DNA from: Chitinophagaceae bacterium
Lineage (GTDB): Bacteria; Bacteroidota; Bacteroidia; Chitinophagales; Chitinophagaceae
NCBI GenBank assembly: GCA_027486835.1
Contig: JAIXOJ010000145.1
Coordinates: 1 to 59,180 of the forward strand
DNA: 59,180 nucleotides
Direction: 5' to 3'
Shown: positions 1-9,738 of the stretch, piece by piece
How positions within the stretch are numbered: position 1 is the first letter of the stretch
Layout: every line of letters begins with the position of its first letter
The notes under the pieces: model-generated
Told to the model about the DNA's origin: nothing
Seen by the model: only the letters and a program-made list of their open reading frames with translations
Database searches by the model: none
Translations under genes and position numbers: made by a program

Positions 1-1070
1 CCATCCGAGCTTTTTTCTATGAGGTAGCTGTTTACATTTATTTCATTGGCGGTCTGCCAACTATTTTCCACTTTGTTCTCCTTTAGTGTTGCAGAAAAAG
101 AAATAAACTTTACAGGCAGCGTGCTAACATTTATAAATACCGTATCACTACTCGTAAACCCACCCACCGTTTGGGTGAGTACATAATAAGTATTTGCAGT
201 AGGCCATATCCAAAACCCTGGCCTTGTAGTATCTACTAACGTATTGCCATTTTGCAACCATTTGATGGTATCTATACCATTAGTATAACTACCGATAAAC
301 ACACTATCACCTATAGTTATGGTAGTATCTCTGCCTGCATCGGCTTTAACGTGGAAGCTGTCAAGGTCGTAAACGGAGACATCATCGATAAAATAACTAG
401 CACCAAAATAACTAGCTTGTGGCCGACTAATAATATACCTAGTTTGATTTGTGTATTTAAAGTTTCCCAGCGTTAAGTATTGTTCCCCTCCCTTAGCTTT
501 ATAAATTGTAGCCACTTTAGTCCATTGTGTGGTATCGATAATTATAGGATTTCCATAACCTACTACCTGCGGATTTGCTGGAATTATTTTTATTCCATTA
601 GCAGTATCAGCATAAATAGCTTGCTTAGTTAATAAAAGTGCTACATTATTACAAACCAATTTCCCAGGACCACGACCAGATATCACATAAAATTCAACAT
701 AATAATCTTTGGATAGCATTAAACTGTCTTTTAACTTGACTTCAAAATAATTGTTAGCATTTCCATTCCAATAATTCATTCCAATATATGCAACCCCTTG
801 TCTTGCATACTGAATAAATCCAGGCAGATAATAAGGCACAATAGGTAGTCCATTATTAATCCAACAAGAATTTAAATATCCCCCCCCCCCTTTATCTGGC
901 TGAAACCATTCATCAGGATGTTCATAACGATATCCTTGAGGGCAAGTAGTATAATCCTCAAAGGATGGATTAGGCACGAGATTTACTTGAGCTTTAACTG
1001 CATCTACTAAAAATATCAATAGCAAAAGCAAGGCAAAAAATTTGCCTTGCTTTTTTAGGATTCTAATCAT
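1..1070 (-). CDS. T9SS-exported paralog of the next gene, truncated at the window edge
   Basis: The reading frame opens at an ATG (1068-1070) and stays open to base 1 without a stop, giving about 356 residues; the 3' end lies outside the window. A signal peptide (hydrophobic core ending near VKAQ) is followed by an NLVPNPSFEDY-type N-terminal domain common in secreted Bacteroidota proteins, then an immunoglobulin/PKD-like stretch beginning ADAGRDTT, then an Fn3-like segment. A T9SS sorting domain is expected beyond the edge by analogy with the paralog at 1073-2548, which it matches closely from ADAGRDTT onward but less in the N-terminal half. The ATG lies 2 nt after the stop of that paralog, so the two are cotranscribed. 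A run of 11 G in the coding strand (880-890) encodes a Gly run in frame. Specific function unknown. Confidence 0.85.
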   Translation of the reverse strand, partial: MIRILKKQGKFFALLLLLIFLVDAVKAQVNLVPNPSFEDYTTCPQGYRYEHPDEWFQPDKGGGGYLNSCWINNGLPIVPYYLPGFIQYARQGVAYIGMNYWNGNANNYFEVKLKDSLMLSKDYYVEFYVISGRGPGKLVCNNVALLLTKQAIYADTANGIKIIPANPQVVGYGNPIIIDTTQWTKVATIYKAKGGEQYLTLGNFKYTNQTRYIISRPQASYFGASYFIDDVSVYDLDSFHVKADAGRDTTITIGDSVFIGSYTNGIDTIKWLQNGNTLVDTTRPGFWIWPTANTYYVLTQTVGGFTSSDTVFINVSTLPVKFISFSATLKENKVENSWQTANEINVNSYLIEKSSD

Positions 1071-1072
1071 AA

Positions 1073-2548
1073 TTAATGTTGAATAAACAGCTTGGATATT
1101 TTTATAGTCCCGTCAGCTCTCTGCATTCTAATAAAATGTACTCCATTTGACAATGTTGCTACATTAATACTGCCTATCAATTTTGAATTATTTATTGATA
1201 CTTCAATTTTGTTGGACAAATCTAAAATCTGGACTGCCTTTATGTTTTTATCAGAAAAATAGAGGGTACTATTGGCAGGATTAGGATAAACCACAAATTC
1301 TTTATTTAATGTAACTTTCTCTACTCTTTGTACACCACTATACGTCCTCTTCCCATCATTATCCAACCCCAACACTCTATAATAACTAACCCCCTCGCTC
1401 ACATTTTCATCCGTAAAAGCATAACTATTTCTGGCTTTGTTTTCAGCAGCAAGTTTTCCAATTCTATAAAATGCCTTACCATCGGTGCTTTTTTCTATGA
1501 TGTAGCTGTTCACATTTATTTCATTGGCGGTTTGCAATACGTTTTCTACTTTGTTTTCTTTTAGTGTTGCAGTGTAGGAAATAAACTTTACTGGCAAGGT
1601 ACTTACGCCTATATACACCGTATCGCTACTTGTAAACCCTCCTACCGTTTGGGACAATACATAGTAAGTATTGGTTGTAGGCCATATCCAAAACCCTGGT
1701 CTTGTGGTATCTACTACTGTAGTGCCATTTTGCAACCATTTGATAGTATCTATACCATTGGTGTAACTGCCGATAAACACACTATCGCCCTTTTTTATAG
1801 TAGTATCTCTACCTGCATCTGCTTTTAAGTGGAAACTATCAAGGTCGTAAACGGAGACATCATCAATGTAATAGCCTGCGCCATAGTAACCTATAGCTTG
1901 ATAAACAATACTCCGAGTAAAATTGTCTTTGCTAAAATTACCAAGGGTTAAAAATTGTTCTCCCCCCTTTGCTATAAAAATCCCACTTACTTTTATCCAG
2001 TTTAAAGTATCCGTTATAATGGGATTGCTATAGTTGGTGATTTGTGGGTTTGCTGGTAGTATCATAATATGTGGTCTTGATATGGTATCTACATAAACCG
2101 CATTTTTGGTAAACAACATCGACTGATTATTGCAAGCAATTCTTGAGTCGTTTGTTAGGTTTACAAAATATTCTGCATAATACCGATGGTTTGGGTTTAA
2201 ACTATCCAATAATTGTACTTGAAAGTAATTGTGAGCATCTCCATTCCAAAACAAAGCACCCAAATAAGCATTCCCCGTTCTTGGGTATTGGTAACTATAA
2301 ATCATAGGTCTATTATTTGGTACACCATTATATCTATTTGAACAAACATTAAAATATGCCCCCCCCCCCAAATCGGGTGTGTACCAAGTATCACACATGT
2401 CATATAGTAGGCCTGATGGGCAAATAGTATAAGACTCAAAACTGTAATTAGGAACTAAATTAGTTTGACTCAAAGCATGATTTGAAATATACAAAAGGAG
2501 CAAAACGCAGAATGCGTTTTGCCCTATAGATTTACTAAAATTGAACAT
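1073..2548 (-). CDS. T9SS type A sorting domain-containing secreted protein
   Basis: The 491-residue protein has a signal peptide (residues about 1-28), an N-terminal domain starting TNLVPNYSFESY with scattered cysteines (about 29-235), a PKD/Ig-like module beginning ADAGRDTT (about 240-320), an Fn3-like module and a C-terminal T9SS type A domain (about 418-491, with the YPNPA motif and a basic, hydrophobic end). Such proteins cross the outer membrane through the type IX system and are released or anchored at the surface. It is the middle gene of a three-gene minus-strand operon: it starts 2 nt after the M4 protease stop, and the next paralog starts 2 nt after its own stop. A coding-strand run of 11 G (2359-2369) gives three consecutive Gly codons; slippage there would truncate the protein. 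No catalytic motif is visible, so the role may be binding or adhesion. Confidence 0.85.
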   Translation of the reverse strand: MFNFSKSIGQNAFCVLLLLYISNHALSQTNLVPNYSFESYTICPSGLLYDMCDTWYTPDLGGGAYFNVCSNRYNGVPNNRPMIYSYQYPRTGNAYLGALFWNGDAHNYFQVQLLDSLNPNHRYYAEYFVNLTNDSRIACNNQSMLFTKNAVYVDTISRPHIMILPANPQITNYSNPIITDTLNWIKVSGIFIAKGGEQFLTLGNFSKDNFTRSIVYQAIGYYGAGYYIDDVSVYDLDSFHLKADAGRDTTIKKGDSVFIGSYTNGIDTIKWLQNGTTVVDTTRPGFWIWPTTNTYYVLSQTVGGFTSSDTVYIGVSTLPVKFISYTATLKENKVENVLQTANEINVNSYIIEKSTDGKAFYRIGKLAAENKARNSYAFTDENVSEGVSYYRVLGLDNDGKRTYSGVQRVEKVTLNKEFVVYPNPANSTLYFSDKNIKAVQILDLSNKIEVSINNSKLIGSINVATLSNGVHFIRMQRADGTIKISKLFIQH

Positions 2549-2550
2549 GG

Positions 2551-5500
2551 TTATTGGATGATTAGTTTTTCAGACCTTGTTTTTCCATCAGTACCCGTAA
2601 TTTTCACTAGGTAAACCCCCTTACCTAGATTGCGTAGATTTACAATTACATTATTAGCATCATTGTATGGCTTGTTATAAACCAGTTTTTCCAATGTGGA
2701 ATAAATGGAAACCTGTTTAACATACTGATAACCTAGTGTCACATAGTCCTGTGCTGGGTTGGGATACAGTAGTGATTTTGGATTCATTAATTTATTGGCA
2801 TTCACCTGTAACTCCTTAACCACCGGCGGCTGTTTCAAACGAATGAATTCTTTTTTCACACCTCTACCTAAAGCCCCATCGCAATTGTTTTCAAAATGAT
2901 GGATATGATTGGTCAAGCTATTGTACAGATTTCGGTAAGCATAAATGATAATACCATTCGTCAATGGGCATCTATTGGCCATTTCAAACAGCCATACCAT
3001 ATCTGGTCTCCATTCGGGGCTAGTGGCAAGGGTCAACACAATTTCATAATAATGGCTATAATTATTATCAATTTCATTTTGCTGCCCTGTCCAGTTGTTC
3101 AATAAGAAATTGACAAAGGCAAAATTCCCCTCCGACATAAACCTGCCCAAATAATGGATAAAGTCCAAACTCTGCCATTGGTTGGCATACATAAATTGCT
3201 GTAAGTTAAAATTACTATTCGATAAGTCGGGGTTTTCTCTCAACATTCTATAGAGTTGTTCTTGCATCACATACAGCCTTTCAATGGCTTCATCTGCGGG
3301 TAGGTTGATGATGCCTTGGGCTATTTCCTCCAATATGCTATTTACTGTAGTTGTCGTTTGAAAATAAGAAGCAGCACCACTGCATCTTGTGCAATTGGAA
3401 TCTTTGCTCAGCGGAATTAGGGTGCTATCAGCAAATGTGTATGAAAACCCTGGAATACCAAAATTTGTTGATATAGCGGATCCATTTGGGTTCAATTTTC
3501 CAATATTGGGCAATATCAATAAAGCCGATTGTCTTGCATCGCTATTGTTGCAAAAGGTCATAAATTGCTTCTTTGCCGGATCCCATCCGCTACTGTCTTT
3601 ATCCCAATTGTTGTTGCTTGGGCAAAATGCATTTGCATCGTTGTTGCCTTGTTGTCCTATAAAACCATTGTCCAAGGTCATACCATACAGATTATCTGCT
3701 TTCATGGTATTGTCCCAAAACTTCGTTTGCAGATTGCTGCCAAAAAATCGGAATCCGTTCATGTTTTTGCTCACCGTGTTGCATTGAACCTCAGTGTTGC
3801 TTTGCATCCGCAACAATATCCCTGTTTGATTGCCTTCACTTCCTATCAACGAATGATAATCATAACTACCTGTAATCTGGTTGTTTTGAATGGTGCTGGC
3901 ACTATCACTCCACTCACTGCCTTCCATGCAAATGCCGAAGGCTTCATAATTAGGGTTGCTCGGCACTGCCGCTAGCTGCACTTGGTTAGAATCAACATGC
4001 GTGGCCACTGCCGACCATTGGCTTAGATATACCCCGTTAAAAACATCCGTAAGTGTGTTATTGCTACACACAACTGGGTTTGCTGCATTGGCATCGCTAA
4101 AATTGATAGCACTCAGCACAATCGCATTTTCCACATATTCATAGCCCGTAGTGGAGGTTATGGCTGGGTTGGTCTTGCCAATGGTGTTGTTGGTTACCGT
4201 CAGTTGGCCGTGGTTGATGCCGTCGGTTGTGCAGGCCCAATACATGGTGTTATTAAAAAGGATGCCATTTCTAATGTTGTAGAGGTGGTTGTTGGATATT
4301 TCTGTGTTATCGTAATAATTACTTTTTACCACGATTCCGTTATAGCCCGCCAATCCTTGTGTTTGAAAATCATTAAAGCTTTGGTTGCTCGTTATGTCGC
4401 AATGGCTAATCGTTGTTTTTACACCACCCAATACATGAATAGCCGTGTTCAACCCAAAAAAGGCATTGTTGGGCTTGCCCGCATCGCTGCTAATGTCTAG
4501 GCTGTATTGATATTTTACTGGTACGCCCGAAGCTCCATTTTCTTGCACTTCATTAGCCACCTGTATGCCAATGCCCTCGTTTTTCGGGTTTTGGAAAGTG
4601 CAATTCCGCACCGTCAAATTGGTTTTGGTGGCTTTAATGCCCACGCCCAAGTTGTCAAACACCAGCGTATTCGGCTGCCCACTGCCGCCATTATCACCTA
4701 TTTTAATAGTGCCAAAACTGCTGCCTGCCACAAAACAGTTCACATTGTTTAAAACAATGCCCGCCGAAGGATAAGGGGTATAATCTTCCCTAGAAGTGTA
4801 AGGCACCAATGCATCAGGAAAAGCAGCCGCATTAATATACGGCGAATCATAACTCAACGGCGTAGCTGGATAAGCCGCAGAACCTCTACCACTGTTTTTT
4901 ACCGTGGCCACATTCGGCCACACTGTGCTACTGTCCTCCGCTATTTTTCTGCTGGTAAATAAGGTGTTTTTTATTTGGAAGGGGAAAGTGGGGTTATTGG
5001 GGTCGTTGGTGTAGTCTGTTAGGTTAATACCTACTTTGTTTCTGTTAAAAATAGTATTGTCTATATCCCAAACGGTGCCACCAAAGCCTTGATATCCTCC
5101 TGTATAATTTACAGCTATAGTGGCATCTTCAATTAAACTGCTTTTGCCCGCATAGCTTTTGATATACAATTTGCCCCCATTTTCTATATTAAAGCCTTCC
5201 CACTGCCCTTTACAGGTCAAAAAACGGCTACCCTCCAGACTTAGAACGCCAGCATGGGCTACAGTAATGGTAGCACCAGCCGCTACAAACACCGTCGCAT
5301 TGCGAAATGTGGCAGTGTCGGCAATAACAATACTCGTGGGGATAAAATAAACGCTATCGGCAAAGAGGGTATCGCCAATTGCTGGCAAATCTTCGTCTAT
5401 TATTTGATATTTTTTGGCATAGCAATTGGGCCCAGCAATAATGCTATCTAGTCCTACAGCACGCCATGCTTCTATCACTGCAGCCACTTTGTGGAGGCTA

Positions 5501-7173
5501 TCTTTAAATAGATTTTTTGCTGCTGCAATGCTGCCTATCCGTGCATCATTGTATTTAGCATTGTTAGATAGGTAAAATTGTTCCGTTAGATAAGCAAGTG
5601 CGGCGGCTGAATCAATCCCAATCCCTTTTACGTCATAAGCATAGCCCAAATCGTTCGTACCCTTTTCGCCTTCTGAAAGGATATAAAACCATTTGTTCAG
5701 CACCCCGTTTAGAAAATGACCATCTAACTTTTTACGCAAAGCATCAAACCAGGTGGGGCTATTGTAGCAATCGGGTGAGGGATTGTCCTTGCCTAGTTTA
5801 GGATACCTCATATTTCGCAAGCTGTAAGGAGCCACTTTCACAATTTCTTCCCCTAAAAGCCATGTTTTTTTAATGGTAGTGTCTGGCACTGCCCAATGTT
5901 CCAAACAAGCCCCCCATATATCACTAAAACCTTCACTCAGGGCATTCGTTTCACCAGGAAAATTTAACACAGCCGTGTATTGCGTCACCCCGTGACCAAA
6001 TTCGTGACCGCAAACGTCTAAAGAGGTTAATGGAGAAAAACTGGAATCCCCATCGCCAAATCTCATATAATTGTCAAGCCATTCAGCAATTGCATCTGTG
6101 CCACTCCCTTTTCTGCTGGCATGTGCATAGCTAATTATCGACATGCCAGTATCATTGATACTGTTCCTGCCATGTACCAATTTCCAATAATCATAGGCTT
6201 TTTCGGCACCCCAATGTGCGTCTAATGCTTGTTGGTCTTGTTTAAAAGTCGTCCAATTGTTTGCTTGCCAATAGTAGGAACCGGTAGTACTAAAAGTATC
6301 CTTGCACCAAAAAAGATAAGACGAATCAGGAGGCGTGTCATTAATTCTCCTCCAGTCAAATGTTTGAATCTGCACACTGTCTAAGCCATTGTGTCGCCAC
6401 TCTTTTAGTACGTGTCTGCCATTGGCAAGGGCGGTGCAGCCGATAGCCTGACGTCCCGAGTACATAGTGTGTGCAGAATCTGTCACAGGCCCTAGGGCGC
6501 ATGAAAGAGAAAATTTAAATAGCACCTTGCCATTATGAGCATCTATTAATAGGACTATTTCGTTTTCAGGTTCAGCGGTGTTCACTTTAAACATCCAAGC
6601 CAAGGAACTACCACTTTTTACAATGTCTTTACCCGCAATAACTAGCTGGCCAACAGGGTAATAACTAGCATTACTATCACCGCTTTGCTGTTTAATCATT
6701 TGCTCCCAAAAGCCAGATTGCCACTTGTAGCTAGTAGCATTAATGGATTGTAAAGCAAGCGTTAGTGCATTTGCTTCATTAATGGTGGGTACAATACTTT
6801 GGTTTGTATGAATGGGTATAAAATTTCCATTGGCATTTTGTACTAACCCGTTTCGACTGTGTACAATGTATTGGCCGCCGAAAACAGATAGTCCTTTAAA
6901 AGTCTGGTCAAACTTTTCATGCAACATTCCCCTTCGGTCCTGCTTAGCCGTTTTAAGGACAAACCCAATATCTGTAGCATTAGACGCCAGTAATGATTGA
7001 AGAAATTGCGCACTATTTCCGTTTGTGTTTACGGTATCTGTAATCACTCGAGCAAAAGCAACAGTCCCGTTTCGATTCAATTCCAAAGCCAGATTGCTGC
7101 TTATTTGTGCATTTGCCCCTGTCATCATTAACCCAAGCAGCATGAAAAGAAGTGTTGCTTGTAATGTTTTCAT
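2551..7173 (-). CDS. M4 (thermolysin-like) metallopeptidase with beta-helix repeats and T9SS domain
   Basis: The 1540-residue secreted zinc protease has a signal peptide (MKTLQATLLF... to ANAQ), a fungalysin/thermolysin-type propeptide and PepSY-like region (about 20-215), and an M4 catalytic domain with zinc motif HEFGH (about residue 388) and the downstream glutamate ligand in ALSEGFSDIWG (about 411). A long Asn-rich region typical of right-handed beta-helix repeats (about 690-1230) and a C-terminal YPNPAQ T9SS type A domain follow. I chose the ATG at 7171-7173 because the signal peptide begins there; the frame stays open to an ATG at 7281, but the extra 36 residues do not look like a leader. 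It is the first gene of the operon and probably degrades extracellular protein. The protease-plus-beta-helix combination may target it to a surface or polymer (inference). Confidence 0.88.
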   Translation of the reverse strand: MKTLQATLLFMLLGLMMTGANAQISSNLALELNRNGTVAFARVITDTVNTNGNSAQFLQSLLASNATDIGFVLKTAKQDRRGMLHEKFDQTFKGLSVFGGQYIVHSRNGLVQNANGNFIPIHTNQSIVPTINEANALTLALQSINATSYKWQSGFWEQMIKQQSGDSNASYYPVGQLVIAGKDIVKSGSSLAWMFKVNTAEPENEIVLLIDAHNGKVLFKFSLSCALGPVTDSAHTMYSGRQAIGCTALANGRHVLKEWRHNGLDSVQIQTFDWRRINDTPPDSSYLFWCKDTFSTTGSYYWQANNWTTFKQDQQALDAHWGAEKAYDYWKLVHGRNSINDTGMSIISYAHASRKGSGTDAIAEWLDNYMRFGDGDSSFSPLTSLDVCGHEFGHGVTQYTAVLNFPGETNALSEGFSDIWGACLEHWAVPDTTIKKTWLLGEEIVKVAPYSLRNMRYPKLGKDNPSPDCYNSPTWFDALRKKLDGHFLNGVLNKWFYILSEGEKGTNDLGYAYDVKGIGIDSAAALAYLTEQFYLSNNAKYNDARIGSIAAAKNLFKDSLHKVAAVIEAWRAVGLDSIIAGPNCYAKKYQIIDEDLPAIGDTLFADSVYFIPTSIVIADTATFRNATVFVAAGATITVAHAGVLSLEGSRFLTCKGQWEGFNIENGGKLYIKSYAGKSSLIEDATIAVNYTGGYQGFGGTVWDIDNTIFNRNKVGINLTDYTNDPNNPTFPFQIKNTLFTSRKIAEDSSTVWPNVATVKNSGRGSAAYPATPLSYDSPYINAAAFPDALVPYTSREDYTPYPSAGIVLNNVNCFVAGSSFGTIKIGDNGGSGQPNTLVFDNLGVGIKATKTNLTVRNCTFQNPKNEGIGIQVANEVQENGASGVPVKYQYSLDISSDAGKPNNAFFGLNTAIHVLGGVKTTISHCDITSNQSFNDFQTQGLAGYNGIVVKSNYYDNTEISNNHLYNIRNGILFNNTMYWACTTDGINHGQLTVTNNTIGKTNPAITSTTGYEYVENAIVLSAINFSDANAANPVVCSNNTLTDVFNGVYLSQWSAVATHVDSNQVQLAAVPSNPNYEAFGICMEGSEWSDSASTIQNNQITGSYDYHSLIGSEGNQTGILLRMQSNTEVQCNTVSKNMNGFRFFGSNLQTKFWDNTMKADNLYGMTLDNGFIGQQGNNDANAFCPSNNNWDKDSSGWDPAKKQFMTFCNNSDARQSALLILPNIGKLNPNGSAISTNFGIPGFSYTFADSTLIPLSKDSNCTRCSGAASYFQTTTTVNSILEEIAQGIINLPADEAIERLYVMQEQLYRMLRENPDLSNSNFNLQQFMYANQWQSLDFIHYLGRFMSEGNFAFVNFLLNNWTGQQNEIDNNYSHYYEIVLTLATSPEWRPDMVWLFEMANRCPLTNGIIIYAYRNLYNSLTNHIHHFENNCDGALGRGVKKEFIRLKQPPVVKELQVNANKLMNPKSLLYPNPAQDYVTLGYQYVKQVSIYSTLEKLVYNKPYNDANNVIVNLRNLGKGVYLVKITGTDGKTRSEKLIIQ

Positions 7174-7705
7174 CAAAAAAATTATTTGGTGTAAAAAATA
7201 AGTTGAGTTGCTAAAATAGCAGCCAAAGCCATTCAAAAGCCAGCCAACATAAAAAAACAACCCTTTTCGGTGAATACCCAATATTTAATGAAACGAAACC
7301 ACAAATACAGAGGATGTTTATTCAATAAAACAGCAATGGTTTTGGAGGCAAAGCTTGTTCAGAATATAAAAAGAAAGTAGTATCCCCAACCAACACCCAT
7401 CCCCACAACCCCCAAAATCATTTTCTCCACCACACCCTCCAACATCCTACCCCTCCCAAAAACCCCTACAAGGGACGGGGGCAAAACAATACACCCACCC
7501 TTCCAGTTCCCTCTTCCTCCGGAGAGGGGTTGGGGTGAGGTCAAAAAACCCACCAAACCAAACCACAATCCCACCAACATCAAATCCATCAAAAAAATCA
7601 AAAGAATCATAGTTCAGACAACCTCCCAAAAAATATTTCCCCTCATAAGCAGCGAAAAAAAATTTTTCAATACCTTATCTATCCAATAAAATAAAATACT
7701 ACAGT
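7174..7705. other. Intergenic region with a C-rich, G-poor stretch and a repeat core
   Basis: No credible gene. Bases about 7380-7620 are strongly C-rich and G-poor on the plus strand. Within it 7520-7541 (core GGAGAGGGGTTGGGGTGAGG) matches, in reverse complement, the core of the inverted-repeat element at 55052-55144. Short frames here on the minus strand are products of this composition. Confidence 0.6.
7520..7541 (-). repeat. Core fragment of the MITE-like repeat family
   Basis: On the minus strand this reads ACCTCACCCCAACCCCTCTC plus two bases, the same core found inside the complete element at 55052-55144 and, diverged, in the one at 50281-50372. The GGGTGCAT terminal repeats are not recognisable here, so it is either a decayed copy or an independent occurrence of this widespread core. 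Confidence 0.5.
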
Positions 7706-8476
7706 ATGAAAAAGAATACCCAAAAAGTTGCCCACCTGTTCAAAGGCAAAATCATTGAAATGCTCACCATCCTATCAGTACTTATGGATTTGGCGCAAAC
7801 ACACGCAACCGAATTAACCGCCTACCGCCCCCTCTGGCAAAAACCCTTTTTCGACAACCTCGAAAAACTCATCGACTCCGTCATTAAAAAATATGTAGGC
7901 GTTGACAATGCAGCAGAACTCCGTAAAGCCACTGATATCCTCCTCGATATTCAAGACACCAGCCTCACCAATCTTACCATCTTATATGGGGAAATCAACA
8001 ACTTCGTTCTAGATCAAGCCAAACTAAAAAACCTTTTAATCACCCTCGGCTTCGAAGAGTATTACATCGATGCCACAAGAAACAAATCACAACCCTCCAC
8101 CATCTACCTATTGCTAAGAATACAGAAACATTTAACAGCAACCCTTCAAGCCGAGCTACAAGCCGAAGGTGTTAATAAAGATTTGATGGGCAAAATTCTT
8201 AGCTATGGCGAAAGCATGAACAATGCCAACATAAACCAAGAGTTAGAAAAAACCCTCAAACCAAGTGAAACTGCCGAAGCCGTCAACGCTTATAACGATG
8301 TATATACACAAGTAATGCGAGTATCAAAAGGTGCGGCACTATATTTCAAAAGCGTGGGAAAACCAGAAATTCAACAGCAGTTCAGCTACAGCAAACTCTT
8401 GAAAAACATGCAGCCCGCAAAAAAGCCAAAAATCAATAAAAATCCTACTCAAACACCCCCAATTAAAGGAAGCTAA
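7706..8476 (+). CDS. Hypothetical alpha-helical protein
   Basis: The 256-residue protein starts at an ATG (MKKNTQKVAHLFKGKIIEML) and has no signal peptide or membrane segment. Predicted character is almost entirely helical with heptad-like Leu/Ile spacing, and a Lys/Pro/Thr-rich tail (about 230-256). I do not recognise a characterised family. It stands alone between a C-rich intergenic region and a strong terminator at 8506-8543, so it is probably monocistronic. Codon usage includes many CTC/CCC codons and is slightly more GC-rich at third positions than its neighbours, which could indicate transfer or simply local composition. The length and clean termination support a real gene. Confidence 0.7.
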   Translation: MKKNTQKVAHLFKGKIIEMLTILSVLMDLAQTHATELTAYRPLWQKPFFDNLEKLIDSVIKKYVGVDNAAELRKATDILLDIQDTSLTNLTILYGEINNFVLDQAKLKNLLITLGFEEYYIDATRNKSQPSTIYLLLRIQKHLTATLQAELQAEGVNKDLMGKILSYGESMNNANINQELEKTLKPSETAEAVNAYNDVYTQVMRVSKGAALYFKSVGKPEIQQQFSYSKLLKNMQPAKKPKINKNPTQTPPIKGS

Positions 8477-8505
8477 TCGATTAATACAAATAAATATTTT
8501 TAACC

Positions 8506-8543
8506 AAAAAGCGGATGGAATAAATATTTCCATCCGCTTTTTT
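8506..8543 (+). terminator. Rho-independent terminator after the 256-aa gene
   Basis: The stem AAAAAGCGGATGGAA pairs perfectly with TTCCATCCGCTTTTT around a 7-nt loop and ends in a T run, 30 nt after the stop at 8476. Confidence 0.85.
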
Positions 8544-8603
8544 ATTTCCATCCAATCCATCAATGTAAAAGCAATCAAATAACTCATTGTATTATCTGAA
8601 ACA

Positions 8604-8834
8604 CCTTCCTCCCGAGTACTTGCGCCTTCCTCCCGAGTACTTGCGCCTTCCTCCCAAGTACTTGCGCCTTCCTCCCAAGTACTTGCGCCTTCCTCCCGAG
8701 TACTTGCACCTTCCTCCCAAGTACTTGCGCCTTCCTCCCGAGTACTTGCACCTTCCTCCCGAGTACTTGCGCCTTCCTCCCAAGTACTTGCGCCTTCCTC
8801 CCGAGTACTTGCGCCTTACCCCGAGTTCTTTCTG
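8604..8834. repeat. 21-bp minisatellite (10 near-perfect units plus one degenerate)
   Basis: The unit is CCTTCCTCCCGAGTACTTGC plus G. Ten consecutive 21-bp units run from 8604 to 8813 and differ only at two purine positions (CCCG/CCCA and TGCG/TGCA); an eleventh degenerate unit ends near 8834. The A variants contain the palindrome CAAGTACTTG. Because 21 is a multiple of three, open frames appear on both strands (heptads LPPEYLR and RKAQVLG), which I regard as artefacts. There are no spacers, so this is not a CRISPR array. Confidence 0.95.
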
Positions 8835-9738
8835 ATAGTAAAACAATAAAATAGCACAGGTTAATCAATTTTCATTGCTGTCCTTTGCTAAAGTAATCGC
8901 AGTTGATAAGTATATCATCAAACAATAAGTAACCAAGCTAAATTCTTTAACTATTCAATTGAAAAACTGAAGGTAAAAGCGGAAGCTAAAAGCTTAAACA
9001 CCTTACCGAACCACCAATGAGCTTGAAGTAAAATAAATGTCTCAAAGCATTATTTAATTCAAAACCAAACACCCCACAAAATCCTTTACTACGCACAAGG
9101 CATAAACTTTAAAAATTGCACTATAAATTATGACCCTGAAAAAGAACCCATTAAACAATAATAAAACCAGAATAGAATTTTTATTATCCAAATAACACAA
9201 CTAATTCAAGAATAGAACAATAATCAGTGTCATTAAATAGGCCAATTTTTTAGTTGAAGACTGTTTGAATGCATTTTCTCCGAATAGCGAATCATTTCTC
9301 CCAAAATAATTCCACGAGGCAGTTACCATTAGTTAAGCAGCACACGCCAATCATCAATGCAATAAACTTTTAAGCGCTATCCAAGCTTTTCATTTTTAAG
9401 TTAAAAAATATTCGACCAAATCAACCTATAACACTTTGTTCAATTTACATGAAAATAATACAATTCATGTACCACTTATTCAACTAATTATTTGAGCTTT
9501 CCACCTAATTTTCTACTAGTTAACCTTCCAATACTGGACTTGACATTTATCTTCCAACTTTCGATAGTATTCTCTAATAAAGAATTTTGTATTACAGGTT
9601 TGCAATAATTTCATATTTAGTGAAATGATTCAAGCCACCCTATATTTACACTGGTGCGGGAGTAAATTATGTTGGATAATAACCCCTACTAAAGCCAATT
9701 AATTTTTTTCTTTTTTTCAATCTTTAATACTCCACATC
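8835..9738. other. Long AT-rich intergenic region
   Basis: About 900 bp with only very short frames and no RNA gene or strong hairpin that I can see. Its right end must hold the promoter of the Rieske gene cluster; I could not identify a convincing TAnnTTTG box there. Confidence 0.5.

Noticed and set aside
880-890. Frameshift in the first T9SS gene at the poly-G run
   Set aside because: Translating from the ATG at 1068-1070, the frame is continuous through the run to base 1, and its protein matches the paralog on both sides.
2896-5801. Several plus-strand frames of 60-148 codons
   Set aside because: They are antisense shadows of the M4 protease gene, which has strong motifs and a T9SS domain.
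8604-8834. CRISPR array
   Set aside because: Units are contiguous, with no variable spacers and no cas genes in the window.
8587-8868. Open frames with LPPEYLR or RKAQVLG heptad repeats on both strands
   Set aside because: They are a by-product of the 21-bp repeat length being divisible by three; there is no signal, no independent start context and both strands are open equally.
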